The notes beneath the pieces were generated by a model. The model had not been told where the DNA came from. It made no database searches and worked only from the letters and a program-made list of their open reading frames with translations. Made by a program: the position numbers and the translations under genes. A DNA stretch of 26,060 bases from the NCBI GenBank assembly GCA_002396205.1, contig DGXB01000003.1, forward strand, positions 1 through 26,060. The letters are read 5' to 3'. Shown here in pieces: positions 1 to 7,027 of this stretch (positions are counted from its first letter, which is position 1; every line of letters begins with the position of its first letter). Source of the DNA: Bacteroidales bacterium UBA4243 (lineage in GTDB: Bacteria; Bacteroidota; Bacteroidia; Bacteroidales; F082).

Positions 1-848
1 GCCATGCAGATGGCCACGTTGTTGGGGCGATACCACTTGTTGAAGTAGTTCTTGATGTTGACGATCGACGGGTTCTTCAGGTGCTCCTGCGTGCCGATGG
101 TGGTCTGCGTGCCGTAGGGATGGGTCGGGAAGAGCATGGCGCTCAGGGCTTCCCACACCTTGCGGTTGTCTTGGGCGATACCGATGTTGTACTCCTCATA
201 CACGGCTTCCAGTTCGGTGTGGAACCCACGGATGACCATGTTTTGGAAACGGTCGGCCTGGATTTTGGCCCAATTCTCAACCTCGTTCGACGGGATGTCC
301 TCAGTGTAGCAGGTCACGTCGTTGGAGGTGTAGGCATTGGTGCCTTCAGCGCCGATGGCCGACATGAGCTTGTCGTACTCGTTGGGGATGAAATACTGGG
401 CTGCCAGCTGGCTCACCGAGTCGATTTCGTGGTAGGCCTGACGGCGTTCCTCGGGGTCGGTGAGGGTGCGGTACTTCTCATAACGCGCCTCAATGTCGTC
501 TAAGAAAGGCTTCTCGGCGGCGGGGTCGGTGGTGCCGAACTTGTCGGTGCCCTTAAACATCAGGTGCTCAAGGTAGTGGGCCAAGCCGGTGGTCTCGGCG
601 GGGTCGTTCTTCGAGCCGGTGCGCACGGCGATGTAGGTCTGGATGCGCGGCTCCTCGTTGTTGACGCTCAGGTAGACCTTCAGGCCGTTGTCGAGCGTGT
701 AGATGCGGGCTTCACTGAGGTCGCCCTTCACGGTCTCAAATTTGTACTTGCTTTCCTCTTGCTTCTTGTTGCAAGCGGAAAAAAGCATCAGCACCGCTGT
801 TCCAAGCAGCAATGCCTTTTTCGAAAAGTTTTTGTTCAAATGCTTCAT
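1..848 (-). CDS. M16 family zinc peptidase lipoprotein, 3' end cut off by the window edge
   Basis: This is the first 282 codons of a pitrilysin/insulinase-type (M16) peptidase; the rest lies beyond the left edge. The N-terminus is a lipoprotein signal (MKHLNKNFSKKALLL, then LFSAC with the lipidated Cys at residue 26), so the protein should be anchored in the envelope facing the periplasm. The inverted zinc motif HxxEH is present as HYLEH at residues 91-95. The expected downstream glutamate region is seen as TELEAVYEEYN (about 211-221), at the usual M16 distance. The motif DNGLKVYL before the active site is also typical. Family members degrade peptides. The start codon lies 21 bases after the stop of the Agp-like phosphatase, with no -7 element in the gap, so the two are probably co-transcribed. 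The family call is firm; the substrate is unknown. Confidence 0.93.
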   Translation of the reverse strand, partial: MKHLNKNFSKKALLLGTAVLMLFSACNKKQEESKYKFETVKGDLSEARIYTLDNGLKVYLSVNNEEPRIQTYIAVRTGSKNDPAETTGLAHYLEHLMFKGTDKFGTTDPAAEKPFLDDIEARYEKYRTLTDPEERRQAYHEIDSVSQLAAQYFIPNEYDKLMSAIGAEGTNAYTSNDVTCYTEDIPSNEVENWAKIQADRFQNMVIRGFHTELEAVYEEYNIGIAQDNRKVWEALSAMLFPTHPYGTQTTIGTQEHLKNPSIVNIKNYFNKWYRPNNVAICM

Positions 849-869
849 TTTTAAATTATTATGATGTGA

Positions 870-2162
870 TTATTTGAATCTTTGCAGAAAGTCATCCATG
901 GGGTAAAGGCCGTCATGGTTCGTCGTCAAGCCTTTCAGCTGAAGCGGAAACACGATAGGTGGATTGTTGAGGTCGAGGAGCGATAGTTGTCGCAGTTGCT
1001 CCGTGCTTTGGTAGACGAGGTTGATGGAAACAAAGTATTGTCCTTTAGCGTCTTGCCATTTCTCCATGACGAGTTTCGAGCCAATCGGTGTTTTCTTCTC
1101 AATCGTTTGCGGCAGGCTATAGTCTTCGGCTTCAATGGCGGCCAAAACGCTGCCGATGTTCGAGTCGTGACCGCAAAGGAAAGCGAACTTGCGACCTTCG
1201 GTCTGAAGCTCCTCGGCGATGGTCTTCAAAAGGGGAGCGGCCACCTGATGGGCCACCACGGGCGCGGTGAACAGCACGTCGCCATACCAGTCCTTCATTT
1301 CGGAAATCGTTTCCCATTCTTCAAGGCTTAGGGTGTCGCCAAACGCGGCTTTCACCGCATCGGATTCTTCGTAATATTGCAAGACGAGGGCGTCGGCGGC
1401 CTGACAAGCCAAACGGAACGATCCGCCCATGGCGGGCTCACGGTTTTGAACCAAGTGAATTTGCAGGTCGTCGGTGCGGAAATGGCAGGTGTCGCCCTGC
1501 AGGCAAGCTGCACTTTGCTCCATGTCAAGGACTTGCTCAAGAAGACGGAAGTTGTCGGTCATCTTTTCGCTGATGCCGTTCAAGCCTTTTTCGCCGCCCA
1601 TGGCCGTGATTTCTTGCATGGCCTGCCGACGGAAATCGTCGGTTACGTCAGTCAATTGCGGATTGAAAACGGGGTCCATCTTGCCGATTTCGCAATGGTG
1701 CTCCACGCGGATGTTGGCAACGGGCAGCATCCCCGACGAAAAATATTGCGCCGTGGCGATGGTGCGTTGCATCGAATTGGCGTAGAAACGCATCGCGCCT
1801 TCTTCTGGAATCTCGTTTTCCTTCATCAGCCCTTCGCTGACGAGCCATTTGCGGAAATATTGGCCCATCATGGTCTCCAAAACACCGCCACGAAGCGACA
1901 GCTCACTTGGCGCCGACGACCACTGGAACCACTCATGCGGCGTGATGCGGCGCAAGGTGGAGCGTTTCCCCGAAAGCGGCGAGCGGATGTTGTGCCGACT
2001 CAAAACCACGACCTCCTTCAGCGCATAACGTTGGCGGAAATCGTTGTTGCGTGTTTGTTGTGCATGAGCTTCAAATGACAGAAGAAACAGTAGTACTGCA
2101 ATATAAACAATTGAAGCACAACGATTTGTTATTCTTTTTAAAGACGGATTACCTTGGCGCAT
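870..2162 (-). CDS. agp: Histidine acid phosphatase, glucose-1-phosphatase (Agp)-like
   Basis: A 430-residue secreted phosphatase of the histidine acid phosphatase superfamily, branch 2. The N-terminus has a basic stretch, a hydrophobic core (about 16-30) and an Ala-x-Ala-like cleavage site (EAHAQQ). The catalytic motif is SRHNIRSP at 55-62, with nucleophile His57, and the proton-donor motif is GHDSNIGS at 331-338 (His332, Asp333). RHNxRxPL, MQRTxATAQYF (131-141), GxMDPxFNP, TPIGxKLV and the C-terminal PMDDFLQRF all match my recollection of E. coli Agp rather than the AppA phytases, so glucose-1-phosphatase with possible inositol-phosphate activity is the best reading. It would release phosphate in the periplasm. 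A TAATTTTG -7 element lies 22 bases upstream of the ATG, which supports this start. It precedes the M16 peptidase by 21 bases. The exact substrate is inferred. Confidence 0.88.
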   Translation of the reverse strand: MRQGNPSLKRITNRCASIVYIAVLLFLLSFEAHAQQTRNNDFRQRYALKEVVVLSRHNIRSPLSGKRSTLRRITPHEWFQWSSAPSELSLRGGVLETMMGQYFRKWLVSEGLMKENEIPEEGAMRFYANSMQRTIATAQYFSSGMLPVANIRVEHHCEIGKMDPVFNPQLTDVTDDFRRQAMQEITAMGGEKGLNGISEKMTDNFRLLEQVLDMEQSAACLQGDTCHFRTDDLQIHLVQNREPAMGGSFRLACQAADALVLQYYEESDAVKAAFGDTLSLEEWETISEMKDWYGDVLFTAPVVAHQVAAPLLKTIAEELQTEGRKFAFLCGHDSNIGSVLAAIEAEDYSLPQTIEKKTPIGSKLVMEKWQDAKGQYFVSINLVYQSTEQLRQLSLLDLNNPPIVFPLQLKGLTTNHDGLYPMDDFLQRFK

Positions 2163-2184
2163 CTATGGTCGGAATTAATGGCTG

Positions 2185-2192
2185 CAAAATTA
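2185..2192 (-). promoter_or_regulatory. Promoter -7 element (TAATTTTG) of the phosphatase-M16 operon
   Basis: It matches the Bacteroidota TAnnTTTG consensus exactly on the minus strand, 22 bases from the phosphatase ATG. No clear TTTG -33 box is seen at the expected 19-21 base spacing. Confidence 0.6.
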
Positions 2193-2264
2193 CGTATTTA
2201 ATTCATTCATTGAACGTTTGACAAGTATAATTGTTGGTTTGGAGTGGAAAAATAGTCCACTTTA

Positions 2265-2855
2265 TTAGTTGTCTTCGAAATTCTTCGGAAAACGGTTCCA
2301 CATTTCGTAAGGTTTGCCAAGTTTTCTGACGAAGGTCGACCACATCGTCTCCATAGGCGTGCCGAAAAACTCCTTCACGTTGATTTCGCTGATGGCCCAT
2401 GTGTTGCGAACCAACTCATTCACGAGTTGACCTGCATCCCAACCGGCATAGCCGAGATAGAAACGCGTGTTTTCCTCATTGGCTATCCCTGTGGCAATCA
2501 GCGTTTTCAAGGTCTCAACTTCACCTCCCCAATAGAGTCCGTCGATAATGGGTGAGGATTCGGGAATGAGATCGCCAAGCGTGTGGATAAAGAAAAGTTG
2601 GTTGTCGGACACGGGACCGCCAAGATAAGCCGCCGCCTCGAAATCGGGGAAGTCGTCGACGATTTGGCTGACGCTGGCATTGAGCCGCTTGTTGATGATA
2701 ACGCCAAAACTGCCCTCGGACTCGACATGGTCGATGAGCAGAATGACCGACCTCCCAAAGTGGAAGTCGTTCATTAAAGGCTCAGAAATCAAGATGTTAC
2801 CTTGTTTCGGATCCAACGAATTGCTCTTGATGACAAACTTTTCTCCTAAATCCAT
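2265..2855 (-). CDS. yqgE: YqgE/AlgH family protein
   Basis: A 196-residue protein with the diagnostic family opening: QGNILISEP, then NDFHFGRSVILLIDH and GSFGVIINKRLN. Further along come the conserved YLGGPVSDNQLFFIH and a Tyr-Gly-rich segment FYLGYAGWDAGQLVNEL. The length is normal for the family (about 185-200). YqgE proteins are cytosolic, of solved fold but unclear biochemical role; AlgH has been linked to regulation in Pseudomonas. No signal peptide is seen. The ATG lies only 4 bases beyond a TAATTTTG -7 element, so the transcript may be leaderless. It is transcribed divergently from murL, and the two promoters sit within about 50 bases. Confidence 0.93.
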   Translation of the reverse strand: MDLGEKFVIKSNSLDPKQGNILISEPLMNDFHFGRSVILLIDHVESEGSFGVIINKRLNASVSQIVDDFPDFEAAAYLGGPVSDNQLFFIHTLGDLIPESSPIIDGLYWGGEVETLKTLIATGIANEENTRFYLGYAGWDAGQLVNELVRNTWAISEINVKEFFGTPMETMWSTFVRKLGKPYEMWNRFPKNFEDN

Positions 2856-2859
2856 AGCG

Positions 2860-2867
2860 CAAAATTA
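2860..2867 (-). promoter_or_regulatory. Promoter -7 element (TAATTTTG) of yqgE
   Basis: It is an exact TAnnTTTG match on the minus strand, ending 4 bases before the yqgE ATG. The usual offset would put the start of transcription at or next to the A of the ATG. Confidence 0.55.
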
Positions 2868-2899
2868 GTCTTTTTGGCCGATATTCAAGCCACTTTTCG

Positions 2900-2907
2900 T
2901 AATTTTG
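2900..2907 (+). promoter_or_regulatory. Promoter -7 element (TAATTTTG) of murL-murD2
   Basis: It is an exact TAnnTTTG match on the plus strand. A TTTG at 2873-2876 could be the -33 box, though its 23-base spacing is a little long. The element covers the TTG at 2905, which argues that translation starts further downstream. Confidence 0.55.
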
Positions 2908-2928
2908 TGCCATAAAATCGCAACAATC

Positions 2929-4254
2929 TTGAAACGCACCGACAACCAACCCAAGTTTGACGCCCTGCGCGAGGCGTTTTCCACCTTCACCTTTGAAAGC
3001 CAAACGGAGGACAGGGAAAACGGCACTTTGCGCTTGTCTTTTAACTTCAACCTCGACGACCGCTACCACTTTCGCCCGACGCTCGAAATCCCCGCCCGGC
3101 CTTTCTTCGATTGGGACAGCATCCCGATGGATGAATTGGAATTTTTGGCCTTCCAAATCGGCATGACCGAATTGGTGAGCTATTGGAAAATCGCCTGCCC
3201 GAAAAAGGTAATTGTGAAGCCTTTTGCCTTGACGGAAAGCCAAATCAAGTTCTGGGAAAAGCTGTATTACAACGGCTTGGGCGAGTTTCTTTATCTGAAC
3301 GGCATCACGGTTTCGGAAGCGGAACTGATGCACATCGAATCGGCTGGAAACGTGCATTTTGCAAGGGTAGGAACGAAGCTTGAGGACAAAGTCTTAGTGC
3401 CCATCGGTGGCGGCAAGGACTCCGTGGTCACGTTGGAATGTCTGCGCAACGAGATGCCGGTCATCCCGATGATTGTCAACCCAAGAGGGGCTACTTTGAA
3501 TTGCGTGAAAGTGGCTGGTTATGGCGAGAACGACTTCATCGTCATCAACCGCACCCTCGACCCAACCATGATGAAACTCAACGCGGAAGGCTACCTCAAC
3601 GGACACACGCCTTTCTCGGCCTTGCTGGCTTTCATCAGCGTTTTGGTGGCGTTTGGAAGCCGTTCGAAATACATCGCCTTGTCCAACGAAAACAGCGCGA
3701 ACGAAGCAACGGTGCCAGGCACCAACATCAACCACCAGTACAGCAAGTCCATCGAGTTTGAGCGCGATTTCCGCAATTATGTGGCTGAGAATCTGAGTGA
3801 TGAAGTGCAGTATTTCAGTTTCTTGCGCCCGTTGAGCGAGTTGCAGATTGCCAAGCTGTTTGCCCGATGCGAGGCCTATCATCCCGTGTTTCGCAGCTGC
3901 AACGTGGGCAGCAAGACCGACACGTGGTGCGGCCACTGCCCCAAGTGCCTGTTCACGTGGATTATCCTTTCGCCGTTTTTGCCGAAGGAGAAACTGATCG
4001 CCATTTTCGGAAAGGACCTGATGGCCGATGAATCTTTGCGTCCCATCTTCGAGGAACTGAACGGCACGGCAGCCGTCAAGCCTTTCGAGTGTGTGGGAAC
4101 CGTTGAAGAGGTTAGGGCTTGCATGGCCATTCAATCCAAGGCCCCTAAGCTTGTCGAAGGGCCGACCATAACAGAGATACTAAATCGCTTCAACAACGAG
4201 CACTTCCTGTCCCAAAAGTTCGTTCAAATCCTAAAAACAAAGCTGAATGTTTGA
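2929..4254 (+). CDS. murL: MurL, UDP-MurNAc-L-Ala-L-Glu epimerase
   Basis: This protein has the features of MurL, the ATP-dependent epimerase characterised in Xanthomonas that inverts the terminal L-Glu of UDP-MurNAc-L-Ala-L-Glu to D-Glu. Numbered from the TTG at 2929 (441 residues), it has the adenylating P-loop-like motif VPIGGGKDS at 157-165, then LSNENSANEA, INHQYSKSIEFERDF, YFSFLRPLSELQIAKLF and KPFECVGTVEEV, all of which I recall from the Xanthomonas protein. A four-cysteine cluster (Cys324, then WCGHCPKC with Cys334, 337, 340) looks like a metal site. There is no signal peptide, so it is cytosolic. The open frame extends to a TTG at 2905, but that codon is inside the -7 element, so I prefer 2929; no ATG is available nearby. 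It overlaps murD2 by 8 bases, which implies translational coupling and a joint role. Confidence 0.88.
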   Translation: MKRTDNQPKFDALREAFSTFTFESQTEDRENGTLRLSFNFNLDDRYHFRPTLEIPARPFFDWDSIPMDELEFLAFQIGMTELVSYWKIACPKKVIVKPFALTESQIKFWEKLYYNGLGEFLYLNGITVSEAELMHIESAGNVHFARVGTKLEDKVLVPIGGGKDSVVTLECLRNEMPVIPMIVNPRGATLNCVKVAGYGENDFIVINRTLDPTMMKLNAEGYLNGHTPFSALLAFISVLVAFGSRSKYIALSNENSANEATVPGTNINHQYSKSIEFERDFRNYVAENLSDEVQYFSFLRPLSELQIAKLFARCEAYHPVFRSCNVGSKTDTWCGHCPKCLFTWIILSPFLPKEKLIAIFGKDLMADESLRPIFEELNGTAAVKPFECVGTVEEVRACMAIQSKAPKLVEGPTITEILNRFNNEHFLSQKFVQILKTKLNV

Positions 4255-5569
4255 TTTGATAATCAATCGGTTGCGTGGAAAACGAATCCTCATCTTGGGC
4301 TTCGGTCGTGAGGGGAAATCGACTTTGACATTCGTCAAGAAACATTTGCCCGAAGCCGTGGTTGCCGTGGCCGACAAAAACGAGATGGAAGGCGTGAAGC
4401 ATTTTGGCGCAAGTTATCTTGAAGCGATGTACAATTACGACATCGTCATCAAGACGCCTGGCATTTCGTTGAAAGACTTCGACACGAAAGGGGTGGAGAT
4501 TACTTCGCAGACCGACTTGTTTTTCAACCAGTTCCGCAAGCAAACCATCGGCATCAGCGGCACCAAAGGCAAGAGCACGACAACGAGCCTGATTTACCAT
4601 TTGTTGAAGTCGGCAGGTCGCGACGCGATTCTGACCGGAAACATCGGCATCCCCTGCTTCGACGTGATGGAGGACATCAAGCCGGAAAGCATTGTCGTTT
4701 ATGAGCTTTCGGCGCATCAGTTGGAGTATGTCCACCAAAGTCCGCACGTAGGCGTGTTGCTCAACATCTTCGAGGAACATCTCGACCATTTTGGCACGTT
4801 TGAGCGCTACAAATCCGCCAAACTCAACCTCTTGCGCTTCATGGACAAGGACGACTTTGCCATCATCCACGACAGTTTGTCCCTCGACGTGCGTCGCGTC
4901 ATTGCGAGAGAAGCAAAGCCATCCAGGGTGTTCTCCCAATTCGATATATCCAACCTTGTTGACTCCACAGCGCTGCCCCTCAAAGGCGACCACAACCTTC
5001 TGAACATCAAAGCCGCACTGTTGGCCTGCGATGCCTACGGCGTGGATTATCACGAACTCATACCTTATTTATATACCTTCAAGCCGTTGGAGCATCGTTT
5101 GGAGCCAGTGGGCACTTTTGGCGGCGTCAGTTTCGTCAACGACAGCATCTCCACCATTCCGCAGGCCACCATCCAAGCCTGCAAGGCCTTGGGGCGCGTC
5201 GATTTCCTGCTGCTCGGCGGCTTCGACCGTGGCATCGATTACCAGCCTTTGGCGGATTTCCTAAGAGAAAACCCTGTGCCGCATCTGCTGTTTACGGGCA
5301 AGGCAGGGGAGAGGATGATGCGCTTGATGGTTGGCTTCGGTGAGGGGGCGGGGATTGAAATCCCCGATGAAATAGCGTCGCCCCTTCAGAGCATGGTTCT
5401 AACGCATTATTCCACGATGGAGGAAGCCTTTGCCTACATTGCCGCCCATGCCCAAAAAGGCGATGTCGTGCTGCTGTCGCCCGCCGCTTCGAGCTACGAC
5501 CAATACAAGAACTTCGAGGAACGCGGGCGGAAATTCAAGGCGTTGGCGGAAGGGTTATGTAAATCATAG
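4247..5569 (+). CDS. murD2: MurD2, UDP-MurNAc-L-Ala-L-Glu ligase (Mur ligase family)
   Basis: A 440-residue Mur ligase. The N-terminal Rossmann part has ILGFGREGKST (16-26); the ATP-binding loop is GTKGKSTTT (105-113); the central domain has NIFEEHLDHFGT (173-184); the C-terminal domain carries NDSISTIPQA (298-307), LLLGGFDRGIDY and SPAASSYDQYKNFEERG (411-427). Standard MurD has NDSKATN where this protein has NDSIST. Together with the overlapping murL, this identifies it as MurD2, which adds L-Glu rather than D-Glu to UDP-MurNAc-L-Ala before MurL epimerises it. Two stretches look like inserted dispersed repeats kept in frame: residues 218-227 (bases 4897-4924) and 366-382 (bases 5342-5392). 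The second makes the loop before STMEEAF about 17 residues longer than I recall for E. coli MurD. The ATP-binding and DQYKNFE motifs are intact, so the enzyme is probably active. Confidence 0.88.
   Translation: MFDLIINRLRGKRILILGFGREGKSTLTFVKKHLPEAVVAVADKNEMEGVKHFGASYLEAMYNYDIVIKTPGISLKDFDTKGVEITSQTDLFFNQFRKQTIGISGTKGKSTTTSLIYHLLKSAGRDAILTGNIGIPCFDVMEDIKPESIVVYELSAHQLEYVHQSPHVGVLLNIFEEHLDHFGTFERYKSAKLNLLRFMDKDDFAIIHDSLSLDVRRVIAREAKPSRVFSQFDISNLVDSTALPLKGDHNLLNIKAALLACDAYGVDYHELIPYLYTFKPLEHRLEPVGTFGGVSFVNDSISTIPQATIQACKALGRVDFLLLGGFDRGIDYQPLADFLRENPVPHLLFTGKAGERMMRLMVGFGEGAGIEIPDEIASPLQSMVLTHYSTMEEAFAYIAAHAQKGDVVLLSPAASSYDQYKNFEERGRKFKALAEGLCKS
4897..4924 (+). repeat. Repeat-like segment inside murD2 (CGTCATTGCGAG... 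type)
   Basis: The segment starts CGTCATTGCGAGAGAAGCAA and ends AGCCATCC. It closely resembles the CGTCATTGCGAG...GAAGCAATCC sequence scattered between genes in many bacterial genomes (recalled, not searched). Here it is read in frame as VIAREAKPSR in the linker between the central and C-terminal domains of MurD2. No second copy is in this window, so chance is not excluded. Confidence 0.4.
5349..5392 (+). repeat. Dispersed repeat copy A, in frame within murD2
   Basis: It starts with CGGGGATTGAAATCCCCG, an 8-base inverted repeat around GA, and ends with GTCGCCCCTTCAGAGC. A sister copy lies between genes at 22356-22400. By hand alignment 33 of 44 positions agree with one 1-base gap, and the spacing between the two conserved blocks is the same apart from that gap. 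It is translated as roughly residues 368-382 of MurD2. Confidence 0.65.
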
Positions 5570-5663
5570 CGTTCGTTTCTTGTTTGGGCGACACAGGAAC
5601 GGAAGAAATATTTGAACGAAAGCATTTTTTTCCTGGCGAGGATACCCTTTCGCTAAATTTTCC

Positions 5664-5671
5664 TACTTTTG
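5664..5671 (+). promoter_or_regulatory. Promoter -7 element (TACTTTTG) of the MFS gene
   Basis: It is an exact TAnnTTTG match about 46 bases upstream of the ATG chosen for the MFS transporter, and it separates this gene from the murL-murD2 operon. Confidence 0.55.
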
Positions 5672-5717
5672 CAGCCGAATTTAGAATGCTTGGTAGAGCT
5701 TGTACTCCGTAAAGAAA

Positions 5718-6920
5718 ATGTCAAACAACAAACAAAACGGAAAGCTCTCCACCGCGATTCTTTCCATCTCACTTCTCACCGTGATGGCGGGTGCCGCCGT
5801 CGCCCCGGCAATGGGCATCATCCACGATCATTTTGCAGGTATGCCCGACATGCTGTTGCAGTTCATCATCAGCCTGCCTGCTTTGTTCATCATCGTCACC
5901 AACCTGGTTTTCCCGTGGTTGTGTTCGTGTTTCAAAACCAGAACGTTAGCCCTTTCAGGACTTGTGTTGTATGTTGTTGCCGGAGCAGGCTGTTTCTTCG
6001 TCGACAACCTCACAGTATTGCTCGTTTTGCGTGCCTTGCTCGGCGTGAGCGTTGGCGTGATGATGCCGCTCTCTACGGGCTTGTTGGCCTATTACTATCC
6101 CCCTGAGCGGCAGGCCTCGCTGATGGGCCTTTCGGCGGCCATGAACCAGATGGGCGGCGTGGTGGCCACCTTACTTGCCGGACTTTTGGCCAACATTGGG
6201 TGGAACTACGCTTTCTTGGTGTATCTGTTAGGCTTGATTGCGGTTGTGTTGGTCGCGCTATTCCTGCCCAACGAAAGGCTCGGAAAGCCCAACGATAGCA
6301 AGTCTCTCAACTCTAACCCCTCAACTCTCAGCTTATTAAAAAAGTTTCACCCCTCCGTAGGCGGCATGTTCTTGGTGATGATTCTGTTCTTCATCTACCC
6401 AACCCGCTTCGCCTTCAGTGCCCATGCAGGAACCACACTTTCCAATACCGCCATCACCCTTATCATGGTTGGCCTCGACTTGGTGGCTTTCCTTATCGGT
6501 CTGGTATTTGGCCGCATGATGCAGCGGTTCCGCTATGCGATGAAATACATCCCGCCGGTAGGGTTCATCGTCGGCTATCTCTTCCTTTCGTTAGGCTCGA
6601 GCCTGCCGCTGTTGCTGCTCGGCTCGGCCTTCATCGGTATTGCCAACGGCATCGGTGTGCCTTATCTCAACACCATCGCCTCCATGAAGGCTGGCAAAGA
6701 GGCGGCCTCCACCGTGATGCCCTTGCTCTCCATCGCCTTGTATCTCGGGCAGTTCCTGTCGCCGTTGTTGGTTACGCCCTTGGGCAATCTCTGCTTCGGC
6801 CACGCGGACTTGTTGTCGCCGTTCAAGGCGGGCGTTCTTATCGGCTTTGTCTATCTGATTCAGGCGTTTTTGACGAGAAAGAAGCAAGTGGTTGAAGGAG
6901 TCAGGCAAAACTCGCATTGA
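5718..6920 (+). CDS. Major facilitator superfamily (MFS) transporter
   Basis: A 400-residue polytopic inner-membrane protein of about 12 hydrophobic segments, the usual MFS size. The first segment runs AILSISLLTVMAGAAVAPAM. The conserved segment VLRALLGVSVGVMMPLSTGLLAYYYPPERQ corresponds to TM4 and the cytoplasmic loop of drug/H+ antiporter-type MFS proteins, and GLSAAMNQMGGVVATLLAGLLA follows as TM5. The central cytoplasmic loop (about residues 190-212) separates the two halves and is low in complexity, with a duplicated CTCAACTCT at the DNA level. The open frame extends to a TTG at 5700, but the ATG at 5718 is a more natural start. The substrate cannot be told; efflux is a guess from the family. 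It stands alone behind its own promoter. Confidence 0.88.
   Translation: MSNNKQNGKLSTAILSISLLTVMAGAAVAPAMGIIHDHFAGMPDMLLQFIISLPALFIIVTNLVFPWLCSCFKTRTLALSGLVLYVVAGAGCFFVDNLTVLLVLRALLGVSVGVMMPLSTGLLAYYYPPERQASLMGLSAAMNQMGGVVATLLAGLLANIGWNYAFLVYLLGLIAVVLVALFLPNERLGKPNDSKSLNSNPSTLSLLKKFHPSVGGMFLVMILFFIYPTRFAFSAHAGTTLSNTAITLIMVGLDLVAFLIGLVFGRMMQRFRYAMKYIPPVGFIVGYLFLSLGSSLPLLLLGSAFIGIANGIGVPYLNTIASMKAGKEAASTVMPLLSIALYLGQFLSPLLVTPLGNLCFGHADLLSPFKAGVLIGFVYLIQAFLTRKKQVVEGVRQNSH
6306..6328 (+). repeat. Short direct repeat CTCAACTCT in the MFS central loop
   Basis: Two copies of CTCAACTCT (6306-6314 and 6320-6328) are 14 bases apart. They encode Ser/Leu/Asn/Thr-rich residues in the cytoplasmic loop between the two halves of the transporter, a stretch with little constraint. 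Confidence 0.5.
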
Positions 6921-7027
6921 GCGGCAAAGTGGCTCGGTTTTTCTGCGACAACATGAAATAATGCCGGCCTCATGCAATAAAGAAACCCAATGTCCGTTAA
7001 AGAACCATAAGGGATGTTTTAGCTTCC

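Noticed and set aside
1377..2078. Plus-strand ORF of 233 codons opposite the phosphatase gene
   Set aside because: It is a shadow of the Agp-like gene; its sequence has no signal, motif or repeat of its own.
3394..5053. Long minus-strand ORFs opposite murL and murD2 (246 and 287 codons)
   Set aside because: They mirror strong, motif-bearing plus-strand genes and show no family motif; they arise from the codon bias of the true frames.
5570..5660. Possible terminator after murD2 (CGTTC...GAACG with a T-run at about 5624-5631)
   Set aside because: The pairing arms are only 5 bases and about 30 bases apart, so the structure is too weak to call.
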